From a virus: 48,182 nt of DNA. Shown here one piece after another: positions 17,461 to 25,761 of the stretch. Position 1 is the stretch's first letter, and the number at the start of each line of letters is the position of its first letter. A model generated the notes under the pieces. The model did no database searches and was not told the origin of the DNA. It saw only the letters and a program-made list of their open reading frames with translations. A program made the translations under genes and the position numbers. Location: the IMG/VR virus record IMGVR_UViG_3300031705_000594, positions 1-48,182 of that record; one strand, 5' to 3'.

Positions 17461-17485
17461 AGGCGCAATAAGCACCTATTTTTTA
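17461..17485. terminator. Possible bidirectional terminator
   Basis: GGCGC-AATAA-GCACC (one C-A mismatch) flanked by an A-run on the left and a T-run on the right, between convergent genes. The stem is short. Confidence 0.4.
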
Positions 17486-17497
17486 AATTCGTTTATA

Positions 17498-17665
17498 TCA
17501 GTAATGATTTACACGTTTCTGATATGGCGCAGAACCACGTTGAATGTTTTGCTGTCTATGTTCAAGATTAGATAAACTAGATGCACTTGACAGATACTGC
17601 TCTTCCTGTGTTGGTGTATGTAATTTTTTATTCAATCGCTTCAGTACTCGTTTGATTCTACTCAT
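17498..17665 (-). CDS. Unknown basic 55-aa protein
   Basis: 55 residues starting MSRIKRVLKRLNKKL; strongly basic at the N-terminus, Ser/Gln-rich later, no cysteines and no motif recognised. The ATG overlaps the stop of the preceding small gene (TAATG) and a GAGG-like AGAGGAA lies upstream. Nucleic-acid binding is a possibility from charge only. Confidence 0.6.
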   Translation of the reverse strand: MSRIKRVLKRLNKKLHTPTQEEQYLSSASSLSNLEHRQQNIQRGSAPYQKRVNHY

Positions 17666-17838
17666 TATGATAATTCCTCTTTTGATGGGACTTTGCCCTT
17701 GTTGTTTAACATATGGTTATATACCATTTGCCAATCGTTCTTGTATTCAATTCTCGCCCAGCTTTCCAATTCTCTATTAGCCTTGGTAATAGCAGAGCGT
17801 TTTGCGAATTTTGTTCGCACTCTTTGTAATATTGACAT
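17665..17838 (-). CDS. Unknown basic 57-aa protein
   Basis: 57 residues starting MSILQRVRTKFAKRSAITKA; basic N-terminal helix, then WARIEYKNDWQMVYNHMLNN. A near-ideal GGAGG ribosome site precedes the ATG. Upstream are both an extended -10 (TGCTATAAT) and an exact T4-late-like TATAAATA. It is coupled to the next small basic gene. Function unknown. Confidence 0.65.
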   Translation of the reverse strand: MSILQRVRTKFAKRSAITKANRELESWARIEYKNDWQMVYNHMLNNKGKVPSKEELS

Positions 17839-17875
17839 TGTATGTCCCTCCAGTATGATTTAATAATCAGTACAC

Positions 17876-17884
17876 ATTATAGCA
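17876..17884 (-). promoter_or_regulatory. Extended -10 promoter element
   Basis: Minus-strand TGCTATAAT, 38 bases before the ATG at 17838; no -35 TTGACA at the expected distance. Confidence 0.5.
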
Positions 17885-17896
17885 TACTAACACCTT

Positions 17897-17904
17897 TATT
17901 TATA
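17897..17904 (-). promoter_or_regulatory. T4-late-like promoter motif (TATAAATA)
   Basis: Minus-strand TATAAATA, an exact match to the T4 late promoter core, 59 bases before the start at 17838. Confidence 0.5.
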
Positions 17905-18038
17905 CTAAAGTATTACATAAATGGTAGTTATATAGTATATATTTGTTATTCATACCATTTATATAGACTGAGAATATCATGTTTTTTATTTTACTAAATA
18001 CAAGTGATGATTTAAGAACATGTTTCTAAGAAAATCAG

Positions 18039-18128
18039 ACATCTATGCAAAGCGCAATATAACACCAACTCGGGAGGTGAGAACCGCACGCGCTTTTGTA
18101 GTCACATATGTTGATCTCGCATAGATGT
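18039..18128. other. Nested inverted-repeat element, candidate structured RNA
   Basis: Outer arms ACATCTATGC (18039-18048) and GCATAGATGT (18119-18128) are perfectly complementary. Directly inside, AAAGCGC (18049-18055) pairs with GCGCTTT (18090-18096), and within that CACC (18063-18066) can pair with GGTG (18076-18079). Read on the minus strand it lies just after the stop of the 18141 gene and is followed by a U-rich stretch, so it could be a large terminator, a 3' stability element or a separate RNA. Confidence 0.5.
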
Positions 18129-18140
18129 TATCCCTCTACC

Positions 18141-18575
18141 TCATATCCAACGCAACTTAAATAATAAGGCATCTTTTTCTGACTTGAATGCCATGAACAC
18201 TTCTGGATAAGTATTGTGTAATGCAATCGCCACGGCATCTACATCAGTGCTTATCACGAATTTAGAATTTATAAATTTACCATGTATGCGATCAAGTCTA
18301 AACTCATCTGTACAATGCTCTTTACACCAATCAGTCAATTCATATGGGGTGGATGCAAATGGATGATACCATGATGGGAAATTAGTGATGACAGCCCATC
18401 TTACATGAACAATAGACTTGTATCCAAAATAATAATCTACAAGATTGGGGGCAGATTTATCCCTGCAAGTATCATATACATGATTATATTGTTCCCAACT
18501 TGTACAGTTATGTTTCTTTAGATATCGCTTATCAACCCTGCGTTTATAGCGTGATCGTATGAAATCCAGTATCAT
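18141..18575 (-). CDS. Unknown phage protein with C-terminal D-A-x-x-F-K-L motif
   Basis: About 144 residues from the ATG at 18575, which overlaps the exonuclease stop (ATGA). The N-terminus is basic (RSRYKRRVDKRYLKK). The C-terminus ends KSEKDALLFKLRWI; a similar ending (NQNDAFIFKLLF) occurs in the 19124 gene, suggesting a shared small domain. No catalytic motif recognised. Two genes with this ending flank the DexA-like exonuclease. Confidence 0.65.
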   Translation of the reverse strand: MILDFIRSRYKRRVDKRYLKKHNCTSWEQYNHVYDTCRDKSAPNLVDYYFGYKSIVHVRWAVITNFPSWYHPFASTPYELTDWCKEHCTDEFRLDRIHGKFINSKFVISTDVDAVAIALHNTYPEVFMAFKSEKDALLFKLRWI

Positions 18576-19114
18576 GAATGGTGAACACCAAAATGCTTCA
18601 ATGTGCGCTGTACACACAATGCTTGTACTTTACAATCTTCCATCGCATTATGCGCTTCAAACTCAATCGCCTTACGAGGATCAATTTCCATAAGTCCTAG
18701 CAATGTACGACTATCTCTAATTCGCCAAAAACCAGACCACGGAATATGATGATCATACTGGCGATACATGTTTTCAAGAATACCGAAATCAAACTGCGGA
18801 CCCTGTGCCCAAATATGAGAGGGACCAACTTGCCATTTACACAACGCTTTTAATACATCAATTACAGGCGTACGATTAGGATTGTCAAGTTCTTCAAGTA
18901 ACATTGCGCCATTTGTTTTAGCCCACCATGCAATTGTTTCATCAGTAGTGCTACGAGTATCTAACTGTTCTGCTATATCTAGACTGTAATAGAATTCATC
19001 CCATGTACCACGAGATTCATCGTTGGGATCAAATTTAACCCCACCAATAGTAAGTACCACGGCATCTGTATCAGTGCCCAATGTTTCAATATCAATCATT
19101 GCATGTGTTGTCAT
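18572..19114 (-). CDS. DexA-like DEDD 3'-5' exonuclease
   Basis: 180 residues. The DEDD-fold motifs are complete: Exo I MIDIETLGT (D8, E10), Exo II WAQGPQFDFGIL (D109) and Exo III HNAMEDCK (H155, D160, DEDDh type). The layout matches the T4 DexA/RNase T-like exonucleases, though shorter than T4 DexA (about 227 residues). It should remove nucleotides from 3' ends of DNA in the cytoplasm, in replication, repair or host DNA breakdown. AGGA precedes the ATG. Confidence 0.85.
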   Translation of the reverse strand: MTTHAMIDIETLGTDTDAVVLTIGGVKFDPNDESRGTWDEFYYSLDIAEQLDTRSTTDETIAWWAKTNGAMLLEELDNPNRTPVIDVLKALCKWQVGPSHIWAQGPQFDFGILENMYRQYDHHIPWSGFWRIRDSRTLLGLMEIDPRKAIEFEAHNAMEDCKVQALCVQRTLKHFGVHHS

Positions 19115-19123
19115 GGTATATTC

Positions 19124-19447
19124 CTAAAATAGTAATTTAAATATGAATGCATCATTTTGGTTTTCAAACAAAAACTGATGCTTATTGTTGTCTCCCTCTA
19201 ATCGCTTAATGACATTCCACGATTGTAGATAGATATTATTTGTGCACCATTTCTGCATTTCTTCTGTATTAGTAGCGGTGATTCGAACATCTAATCCTCT
19301 AGAGAACCAACTATGTTTATGGTCAATGCAATGCCAAACTGTCCAATCTTTATGTGCTTTTCCATATAATCGAATGTTCTTACGTTCAGTCGGATTGTAT
19401 TGAGAAAAATCAACTTCGCTTATTTCTTTCTGTTTATCTGTTAACAT
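19124..19447 (-). CDS. Unknown phage protein with C-terminal D-A-x-x-F-K-L motif
   Basis: About 107 residues from the ATG at 19447 with GGA upstream; a TTG at 19459 is an alternative. The ending NQNDAFIFKLLF matches that of the 18141 product. Contains WTVWHCIDHKHSWFSRG in the middle. First gene after a consensus promoter (19476-19504) and followed by the exonuclease. Function unknown. Confidence 0.65.
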   Translation of the reverse strand: MLTDKQKEISEVDFSQYNPTERKNIRLYGKAHKDWTVWHCIDHKHSWFSRGLDVRITATNTEEMQKWCTNNIYLQSWNVIKRLEGDNNKHQFLFENQNDAFIFKLLF

Positions 19448-19475
19448 ATTATATTCCAAATCTAGTATAACAACT

Positions 19476-19504
19476 ATTATAACAGAGTATAATCATCTTG
19501 TCAA
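19476..19504 (-). promoter_or_regulatory. Consensus sigma70-type promoter
   Basis: Minus-strand TTGACA, 17 bases, TATAAT, upstream of the 19124, 18572 and 18141 genes. Confidence 0.8.
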
Positions 19505-19515
19505 CATATAAAAGG

Positions 19516-19523
19516 ATAAATAG
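19516..19523 (+). promoter_or_regulatory. T4-late-like promoter motif (ATAAATAG)
   Basis: Plus-strand GATAAATAG 66 bases before the GIY-YIG gene start; divergent from the sigma70 promoter next to it. Confidence 0.4.
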
Positions 19524-19588
19524 ATATAGAAGTGCGATTCACTGGACGGCAATCCCTAATCGCTTTAATACTAAACAGGAGTATCAAC

Positions 19589-19864
19589 ATGAATATTTAT
19601 CAATCCCAAAATAACATCTACTACGTTTACCAATACCTACGCGAAGACAATACACCCTACTATATCGGCAAGGGCAAAGAAGACCGCGCATGGTCAAATA
19701 ACCCCAATGCTGGTGGATTATCTGATGAACATAAGAAAAATATATCAATAAATGCCAAGAATAGACCAACTGGTAAATGCCCACATTGCGGTAAAAAAGC
19801 AACCAACCAAAATCTTTCACGGTGGCACAATAATAACTGCAAGAAAAAAGGGATTCTGCAATAG
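19589..19864 (+). CDS. GIY-YIG endonuclease remnant with internal deletion
   Basis: 91 residues from an ATG with AGGAG. It opens like a phage GIY-YIG homing endonuclease (NIYYVYQYLREDNTPYYIGKGKEDRAW). It then passes, after NNPNAGG, straight into a NUMOD3-like helix (LSDEHKKNISINAKN) and a C-terminal C2HC-type finger (CPHCGKKA, H, NNC). The middle of the GIY-YIG domain, which carries the catalytic glutamate, and the linker are missing, compared with about 200 residues for intact relatives. The reading frame is open across the deletion, so a small DNA-binding protein may still be made. The stop lies inside a terminator hairpin. Confidence 0.75.
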   Translation: MNIYQSQNNIYYVYQYLREDNTPYYIGKGKEDRAWSNNPNAGGLSDEHKKNISINAKNRPTGKCPHCGKKATNQNLSRWHNNNCKKKGILQ

Positions 19865-19874
19865 AATCCCTTTT
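19846..19874. terminator. Strong bidirectional terminator hairpin
   Basis: Perfect 12-bp stem (AAAAGGGATTCT / AGAATCCCTTTT) with a five-base loop, with A and T runs outside, between the convergent GIY-YIG remnant and MoxR-like genes. Confidence 0.85.
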
Positions 19875-19906
19875 ATAACTTCTTCTAAAAGACGCTAACT
19901 TCTGCG

Positions 19907-21019
19907 TTATGAATCTAAAACCAGCCTTCCGTATTTATCAAAAAAGTCTTGGAAACGAGCAATCTTGCTTTGCTGCGGTACAAGCCCGTAGTTTTTCATC
20001 GCGATTCGTGATGCCATGATAACCATTTCAGTTTCGAAGTTATCCATCATGTAACTAATAAAGTTACTGAATGATTCATCAAAAATAGTTGAATCTTTAG
20101 TCTCTTTGCACTTATCAGAGCGATCCTTCAACTCATAACACATACTAGTAGCAAGTGCATACATCGCTGAAATCTCTTTGGTTTTTAGAGTAGACACTTT
20201 ACCATCTAAAACATCAGACGGATTAGGTAGATCACTAGCAATCTTGCGATGTGCCATGAACTTGATCGCAGTACCTTCGCCAACACAACCTGCTACAATA
20301 TCAGTCTGTAAACCTTCTGGCAATACACCTGCCTCGCCATCAAGGAATTCACCAACATAAGTCCATGAACGAGGTGTTGCAAATCCACGCGACGATGACT
20401 TAGGATCAAACTGATACAAATCGTTCTTTGCAAAGTTCAAGAAACCTACCACATCAGAATTGATTTTTTTATCTACTGCCCAGTTAAACCAATCGTCAAA
20501 GTCTACACGCAACTCAAAGTGAACAAAACGGTTTTCCAACGGCTTAGGCATACGATACGATACACCCTTGTCAGACTCACGGTTGCCTGCTGCCATCACA
20601 ACAACATTTTCTGGTAACACATATTGACCAATCTTACGATCAAGAATCAACTGATATGCTGCTGCCTGTACACTAGGCGCTGCTGAGTTAAGTTCGTCAA
20701 GGAACAAGATAATTGTCTCATACTGTGCAGACAATTCTGCGGTAGGTAGATCAGATGGTGGTAGCCATTGCATAGTACCTGTATCAACATTAGGCACAGG
20801 ATAACCACGAAGATCGGTAGGCTCAAATAATGCCAAACGCATATCAATTACTTTGGTAGTACCAAGTACACCAGAATCAGCAATAGATTTAACCATTTCC
20901 GATTTGCCAATACCAGGAGGTCCCCACATAAAGATAGGACGCTTTTGACGGAATGCAATCGGTAGAATCTGATTTGCTTCTGACATCTTGATAGTACGAG
21001 TTTGCGTTACATTAGACAT
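19907..21019 (-). CDS. MoxR-like AAA+ ATPase
   Basis: 370 residues. Walker A GPPGIGKS (33-40), Walker B ILFLDELNSA (around 103-112), sensor 1 VVMAAGNRE and PLENRFVHFEL give an AAA+ protein of the MoxR/AAA_5 type. These act as chaperones or remodellers, usually with a von Willebrand A domain partner gene. No VWA gene is present in this window. Own consensus promoter and AAGGA site. The role in the phage is unknown. Confidence 0.82.
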   Translation of the reverse strand: MSNVTQTRTIKMSEANQILPIAFRQKRPIFMWGPPGIGKSEMVKSIADSGVLGTTKVIDMRLALFEPTDLRGYPVPNVDTGTMQWLPPSDLPTAELSAQYETIILFLDELNSAAPSVQAAAYQLILDRKIGQYVLPENVVVMAAGNRESDKGVSYRMPKPLENRFVHFELRVDFDDWFNWAVDKKINSDVVGFLNFAKNDLYQFDPKSSSRGFATPRSWTYVGEFLDGEAGVLPEGLQTDIVAGCVGEGTAIKFMAHRKIASDLPNPSDVLDGKVSTLKTKEISAMYALATSMCYELKDRSDKCKETKDSTIFDESFSNFISYMMDNFETEMVIMASRIAMKNYGLVPQQSKIARFQDFFDKYGRLVLDS

Positions 21020-21063
21020 AATACTTTTCCTTTTAGGATTTACTTAATTTAATTTACTTAATA

Positions 21064-21092
21064 ATTATAACAAATAACTGAGAGACTGTCAA
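21064..21092 (-). promoter_or_regulatory. Consensus sigma70-type promoter (MoxR-like gene)
   Basis: Minus-strand TTGACA, 17 bases, TATAAT. Confidence 0.8.
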
Positions 21093-21109
21093 CTCTTTTC
21101 GACAACTAT

Positions 21110-21439
21110 TTAAAGATAACGCGGACCTGTCCATTGAACAGTATAACCACCATCAACAATGTTACCACGAGGCTTATTGCGTGCTGGAGTAGAATAACCT
21201 GCTGCCATTAAGATATCGCCTTTTTTAAATTTAACATCATCATCAACATTAACAACGAAGCCCCATACAGCACGATCAGTCATTACTTTTATGTATTTTT
21301 TACCAACTTTGTAAGACAACCCATCATTGAAGTCTTTAGTCATGCGCTGACGAATTTCAGACTTACCACCAACAAACAAGTAGTCTGCTTTGATGTTGTC
21401 TAACAAGGTATTCATTTCAGTGCTAAGTACAGTATTCAT
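21110..21439 (-). CDS. Unknown protein (109 aa)
   Basis: 109 residues. The C-terminal half (KFKKGDILMAAGYSTPARNKPRGN) suggests a small beta-barrel such as an OB- or SH3-like fold. No catalytic residues recognised. It has its own perfect promoter and precedes the MoxR-like gene, which has a separate one. Function unknown. Confidence 0.7.
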   Translation of the reverse strand: MNTVLSTEMNTLLDNIKADYLFVGGKSEIRQRMTKDFNDGLSYKVGKKYIKVMTDRAVWGFVVNVDDDVKFKKGDILMAAGYSTPARNKPRGNIVDGGYTVQWTGPRYL

Positions 21440-21475
21440 AATCTTTCTCGCTTTGCTTTATTAACTTACTTAATA

Positions 21476-21504
21476 ATTATATCAAGAATCCTTACTTTTG
21501 TCAA
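21476..21504 (-). promoter_or_regulatory. Consensus sigma70-type promoter
   Basis: Minus-strand TTGACA, 17 bases, TATAAT, before the 109-aa gene. Confidence 0.8.
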
Positions 21505-21520
21505 GCGTTTTCAAGTATTT

Positions 21521-22666
21521 TTATGAAAATAAATTACGAGAAATTATTACTTTCATAATCTCGCTCGTGCCTGCATATATACGCTGAACGCGTGAATCAA
21601 GGAATGCTCTCGCCACTGGATATTCCATCATATATCCATAACCACCATGTAATTGTAAACACTCATCAATCACTTTACATTGTAGTTCAGAAGTCATCAA
21701 CTTTACTTTTGCTGCCGTAACATCATCTAACTTACCTTCTACTAACAGTTCAAGACAACGATCAACGAACACTTGTGCTACTGTAATGTCAGTATCCATT
21801 TCTGCTAACTTGAACTGAGTGTTCTGAAAAACTGCAATAGGTTTGCCAAATGCTTTACGCTCTGCTGTATATGCAATAGTCTGCTGTAGAATAGACTGTG
21901 CTGATGCAATAGCACCTACCGATACTGACATACGCTCGGTTGGTAATTCACTCATAAGCATAATGAAACCCATACCTTCACTTCCCAATAGGTTCTCTAC
22001 TGGAACGCGAACATTATCAAAAAATAATTCAGAAGTATCTTGCGAATGTAATCCGATCTTCTTCAAGTTCTGACCACGAGAGAATCCGACACTATCTGCT
22101 TCTACTAAGAATAGAGAAATTCCCTTTGCGCCCGCTGTCGAATCAGTCTTTGCAACTACTAACACTAGATCAGCATGTTGACCATTAGTAATGAATACTT
22201 TAGAACCATTCAATATATAATCGTTGCCATCTTTTACTGCTGTCGTTTTAATACCTTGCAAATCTGATCCTGCTGCTGGTTCTGACATAGCAAGTGCTAA
22301 TACAATATCGCCCGTAATACATCCCGGAAGATATTTTTCTTTTTGTTCTTGTGTACCATAATTCATTATATATGGAACAGTGATATCCGAATGAATACTA
22401 AAACCTACCGCTGGACTAATAAATCCCATCGCTGATAGTTCTTCACCGATGACAGCGTTGACTCGGAAATCTGCTTCCATTCCACCAAACTCTGCTGATA
22501 CATTAGGTGATAATAATCCCGCTTCACCTGCTTTACGCCACATTTCACGATCTACTTGACCATCTTCTTCCCATTGCTCATAGAATGGAGCAATATGCTC
22601 AGTCGCAAAACTACGCACTGCATCTCGGATTAGATTGTGTTCTGTTTCAAAAATTGTTCTTTCCAT
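21521..22666 (-). CDS. Acyl-CoA dehydrogenase
   Basis: 381 residues from the ATG at 22666 (GAGG ribosome site), full length for the family. Residues 1-120 are the N-terminal helical domain, the middle beta domain has ALAMSEPAAGSDLQ and ITNGQHADLVLV (FAD contacts), and the C-terminal domain has RKAFGKPI, LHGGYGYM and IYAGTSEIMK. The usual catalytic Glu of MCAD/SCAD (YEGT) is Ala365 here (YAGT), but E244 precedes R245 in LPTERMS, the position of the catalytic Glu in isovaleryl-CoA and long-chain dehydrogenases. So it is likely active on long-chain or branched acyl-CoA, passing electrons to host ETF. A host-type metabolic gene next to the phage polymerase. Confidence 0.93.
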   Translation of the reverse strand: MERTIFETEHNLIRDAVRSFATEHIAPFYEQWEEDGQVDREMWRKAGEAGLLSPNVSAEFGGMEADFRVNAVIGEELSAMGFISPAVGFSIHSDITVPYIMNYGTQEQKEKYLPGCITGDIVLALAMSEPAAGSDLQGIKTTAVKDGNDYILNGSKVFITNGQHADLVLVVAKTDSTAGAKGISLFLVEADSVGFSRGQNLKKIGLHSQDTSELFFDNVRVPVENLLGSEGMGFIMLMSELPTERMSVSVGAIASAQSILQQTIAYTAERKAFGKPIAVFQNTQFKLAEMDTDITVAQVFVDRCLELLVEGKLDDVTAAKVKLMTSELQCKVIDECLQLHGGYGYMMEYPVARAFLDSRVQRIYAGTSEIMKVIISRNLFS

Positions 22667-22781
22667 TTCTTTACCTCTTGTATTGCATTGTATTTGTATA
22701 ACCAACAAGTAATCTGAATATTCCACCAATGGGAGCGTAGAATATAAAGATACCTATATTGTTCGTGCTTAGGAAACATTA

Positions 22782-25424
22782 TCAAAATTCAAATAAATCA
22801 GAGAATGTGTTATTCGCTGCTGCTGATTGCAAATCCCATTTCAACACACCGATTAGATTTTCAATCTTCTTGGTGATAATAGTTTCTTCCATTAATCCAT
22901 CATCGAATGGTAGTTCTTTAAACCAATCAGGAATACGCTTAGTGTCAGTAGGATAACCAATACTAGTCATACCCATCGGATTCTTCTTCAACTTACACAC
23001 AATCGTTTTCATACCATCAGTGATATCAATACTATATGCATCATCATTGATATGTTTCAAACGATTCCAATTGATTGCTGCCATCGCATGACCAACACCA
23101 CACTTACCAATCTTATTATATTTCTTTGTATGATTAGTCAAGTTGTTTACACGCTTAGGTGTACCCTTCTGCCAACTATCCATTGCCCTGAACTCACTAC
23201 GGAATGCCACAATACGATCTATTACGATAGGCTCGTCAACACTGGTTAGTACCATTTCAAGAATCTCTTTCAAGAACTCTTGCATGAACTTAGGTGTATC
23301 ACTACGCTTCAAGTCAAGTCCCATCGCTTTGATTTTGCCGGGCTTGTCATCTACATCAGTTCGCTTTCCCTCGTCGTCAATCACCATAAGTGCATAACGC
23401 TTCTTTTTTACAAAGAGACCAGAACTCGCAACAACTTCACGACCCGCTGCGATGATCGTTCCTAACGCGTGTGTAGCATGGAATGTGTCTTGCATGAATT
23501 TAGCAAAAGAAGTATCAACCTCTTCGCATACCGCATCGTAATACGCAATCATTGTATCTTTATCCCAGTTAATCGAACCATCTTCGATTTGATCTTTTAG
23601 GATAGGATATGCACTAAAGTACGCAGAGTCAGTATCACCATATACAATAGATTTACCTACGTGATTGTATTCACCAGCAATAACTTCATTCACTTTCGCA
23701 GACATATGTCGAGCAATGCAACGACCTGTCAGTGTAGTCGACTGACCCAATCGCTCATCAAAGAAACGAGATCCAGGGTTTAGTAGGGCACCATACAATG
23801 AGTTAAGCAAGATCTTTTTAACTAACTGTCGTTTATCCCAATATGCAAATTTATCGCCACCTTCATCGCGAGAATCACGTGCTTTTGCTTGTAGTACCTT
23901 TCGTTCTGCATACCAAGTTTCAAGCAATTGTGGAACAATGCCTTTCTTCTCATGTGTGAATAATGTACCGTTTGCTGTAAGTATCCAAGGTTGATCACTT
24001 TCAAATACAAGTTCGTAGATTTCTGCACCAGATAAAGTATGAGCAGTACCATCTTCAAATTCAAGTGTCAGTAATGACGTGGTGTTCTTTTCCATAACCA
24101 TTTCATATTCTATACAAGCAAATCTACCTTCCCAAGCCTTTGGTACGTTTAAGTCATGCTCTTCAAGCATCTGTCTAGTATGTGTGTGCTTTATCTGACC
24201 AATAATTGTCTCGGTAGACATATTACATGCACGCAAGATAGACGGATATAATGAATTCAAGTCAATTGATGCGATGTCTCTATGAACACCCTTCACAGGA
24301 GTTGCTACATACGCTCCTGCTGCTGCAATAGGCTTTTCTCCACGCTTCTTGTCAGGTACAATTAAACCGTTTGCATGTGCTTCATTAATGATTGCCTGAT
24401 CAATCTGTGCAACTGATCCCATTGTTGTTGGTAGTAGAACAGTGTTTGAGTGTGCAATAAGATTTGCCAAATCAATAAATTGAAGTTTCTCATCTAATCG
24501 AACCATCAAGTCAACATCTTGTATACTATACTGAATGAACTTAAAAAAGTCATTATGGTATAATTGATCTAGTGTTCCTTCGTATTCAACCTTTTGATCA
24601 CCTAATTCATATTCACATATAGCATCCAATGAGTATGAGTGCATTTCGTGATATGTATATTTACGATACAATTCAAGATAATCAAGATGTATACGACCAA
24701 TCAAATCATATGTCTGTGTTTCTTTTCCGTATTTAACAACTTCTTTCTGCTTTGGAAACTGATCCCATAAACATAATTGTCGTGTGTGACTCTTACTCAA
24801 TATACGCGCTATACGATTTACTGTATACGGAATATCAAATCCCTCACTGTTCCAACCCGTCAACACATCTGCTTCTTGAATTAACTCCAAGAATGATATC
24901 AACATTGACTCTTCAGTCTCACACAAGATAGCATTGTCAAACCTATCAACAATCGCTTGTGCATCTTCCTCAGTCATTGTACTAGGCTTGATTGCCAAAC
25001 ACACTGTTTGTTTCATCCAACTCATATGCACCGATATAGCAGTAATCGCGTTAAACGGATCATCTGGCGGCGCATAACCTATCTCTTTATTAAAGTCTGT
25101 CTCGATATCGAATAATGCTACGTTGAGTGTGGGTGGTTCAGCATCAAGATAATTATCTGCGAGACATCGAAACACTGGGTTTGTGTCACTCTCAAATAAA
25201 CCTTTACGATGATGCAACTTCTTCTCTGCGGCAAATTTACGACCAGAATTACACACCACTCGCTCTAACGAATCACCAAAGATCGAAGTATATTTTCCCT
25301 TCGGTGACGGATAGTACAATGTATGATGCGCAGGATATTCAAGAAAACGACGGACACCATTCACACGTTCCACCACATGAATGATATCCTTGTCACGATC
25401 AATTAACCCGTCGACATAACTCAT
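22782..25424 (-). CDS. 43: T4 gp43-type family B DNA polymerase
   Basis: 880 residues. The 3'-5' exonuclease motif FDIETD (D106, E108), GWNSEGFDIPY, then polymerase motif A DLNSLYPS, motif B KKILLNSLYGAL and motif C YGDTDS are all present in order. The last residues (SDLFEF) match the sliding-clamp-binding tail of T4 gp43. Length and motif order fit T4-like replicative polymerases. The gene follows directly on the DsbA-like gene (stop then ATG). This is the best single marker of the T4-like lineage in the window. Confidence 0.95.
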   Translation of the reverse strand: MSYVDGLIDRDKDIIHVVERVNGVRRFLEYPAHHTLYYPSPKGKYTSIFGDSLERVVCNSGRKFAAEKKLHHRKGLFESDTNPVFRCLADNYLDAEPPTLNVALFDIETDFNKEIGYAPPDDPFNAITAISVHMSWMKQTVCLAIKPSTMTEEDAQAIVDRFDNAILCETEESMLISFLELIQEADVLTGWNSEGFDIPYTVNRIARILSKSHTRQLCLWDQFPKQKEVVKYGKETQTYDLIGRIHLDYLELYRKYTYHEMHSYSLDAICEYELGDQKVEYEGTLDQLYHNDFFKFIQYSIQDVDLMVRLDEKLQFIDLANLIAHSNTVLLPTTMGSVAQIDQAIINEAHANGLIVPDKKRGEKPIAAAGAYVATPVKGVHRDIASIDLNSLYPSILRACNMSTETIIGQIKHTHTRQMLEEHDLNVPKAWEGRFACIEYEMVMEKNTTSLLTLEFEDGTAHTLSGAEIYELVFESDQPWILTANGTLFTHEKKGIVPQLLETWYAERKVLQAKARDSRDEGGDKFAYWDKRQLVKKILLNSLYGALLNPGSRFFDERLGQSTTLTGRCIARHMSAKVNEVIAGEYNHVGKSIVYGDTDSAYFSAYPILKDQIEDGSINWDKDTMIAYYDAVCEEVDTSFAKFMQDTFHATHALGTIIAAGREVVASSGLFVKKKRYALMVIDDEGKRTDVDDKPGKIKAMGLDLKRSDTPKFMQEFLKEILEMVLTSVDEPIVIDRIVAFRSEFRAMDSWQKGTPKRVNNLTNHTKKYNKIGKCGVGHAMAAINWNRLKHINDDAYSIDITDGMKTIVCKLKKNPMGMTSIGYPTDTKRIPDWFKELPFDDGLMEETIITKKIENLIGVLKWDLQSAAANNTFSDLFEF

Positions 25425-25679
25425 TTACAGAGTGCGTCCAGTGATCTCAAGGATATCTTCCAGTTCACTGAAATCTTCACGGTTCTTTTGAAATTCTGAT
25501 TTATATGCAATACGGATTGCTTTGTTTAGAATTGCAGGTTTTACATCTAGTTCTTCTGCAATTGCTGCTACGGTATCCTTTAGACCTTCTTTTAACACAT
25601 TCACTTCTTCTGTGATATGCATGCCTTCAGTGATAATTTGCTTTAGTTTTTTTACGTCTTCTGGTGAAAAATGAGCCAT
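25425..25679 (-). CDS. DsbA-like small dsDNA-binding protein (tentative)
   Basis: 84 residues, helical and acidic. The pattern of a hydrophobic helix, a stretch like LKEGLKDTVAAIAEEL, then KPAILNKAIRIAYKSEF and an acidic C-terminus resembles T4 DsbA, a small protein that binds DNA near late promoters. In T4, dsbA lies among replication and late-transcription genes, which agrees with the place next to the polymerase. The similarity is by pattern, not clear identity. It has its own promoter. Confidence 0.5.
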   Translation of the reverse strand: MAHFSPEDVKKLKQIITEGMHITEEVNVLKEGLKDTVAAIAEELDVKPAILNKAIRIAYKSEFQKNREDFSELEDILEITGRTL

Positions 25680-25732
25680 TTTGATATTCTCTTTAAATTA
25701 ATGAATATGCATATTAGTCAATGCATTACACT

Positions 25733-25761
25733 ATAATACACTATAAACACAGAGTTGTCAA
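25733..25761 (-). promoter_or_regulatory. Sigma70-type promoter of the DsbA-like/polymerase genes
   Basis: Minus-strand TTGACA, 17 bases, TATTAT. Confidence 0.7.

Larger units (their letters stand above)
17839..18140. other. 302-base intergenic region: promoters plus structured element
   Basis: No ORF of note. It holds, on the minus strand, an extended -10 element and a TATAAATA motif serving the two small basic genes, and a 90-base element with nested inverted repeats (18039-18128). The rest is AT-rich sequence with nothing recognised. Confidence 0.6.

Noticed and set aside
17544-17780. Plus-strand 78-codon frame
   Set aside because: It covers the two small basic leftward genes, which have much better ribosome sites, a promoter and a TAATG coupling.
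18039-18128. Twister, hammerhead or tRNA-like identity of the nested-repeat element
   Set aside because: The TAACAC segment and stems recall twister in part, but the required long P4 and 3' G-rich strand are missing; no hammerhead core or T-loop pattern fits.
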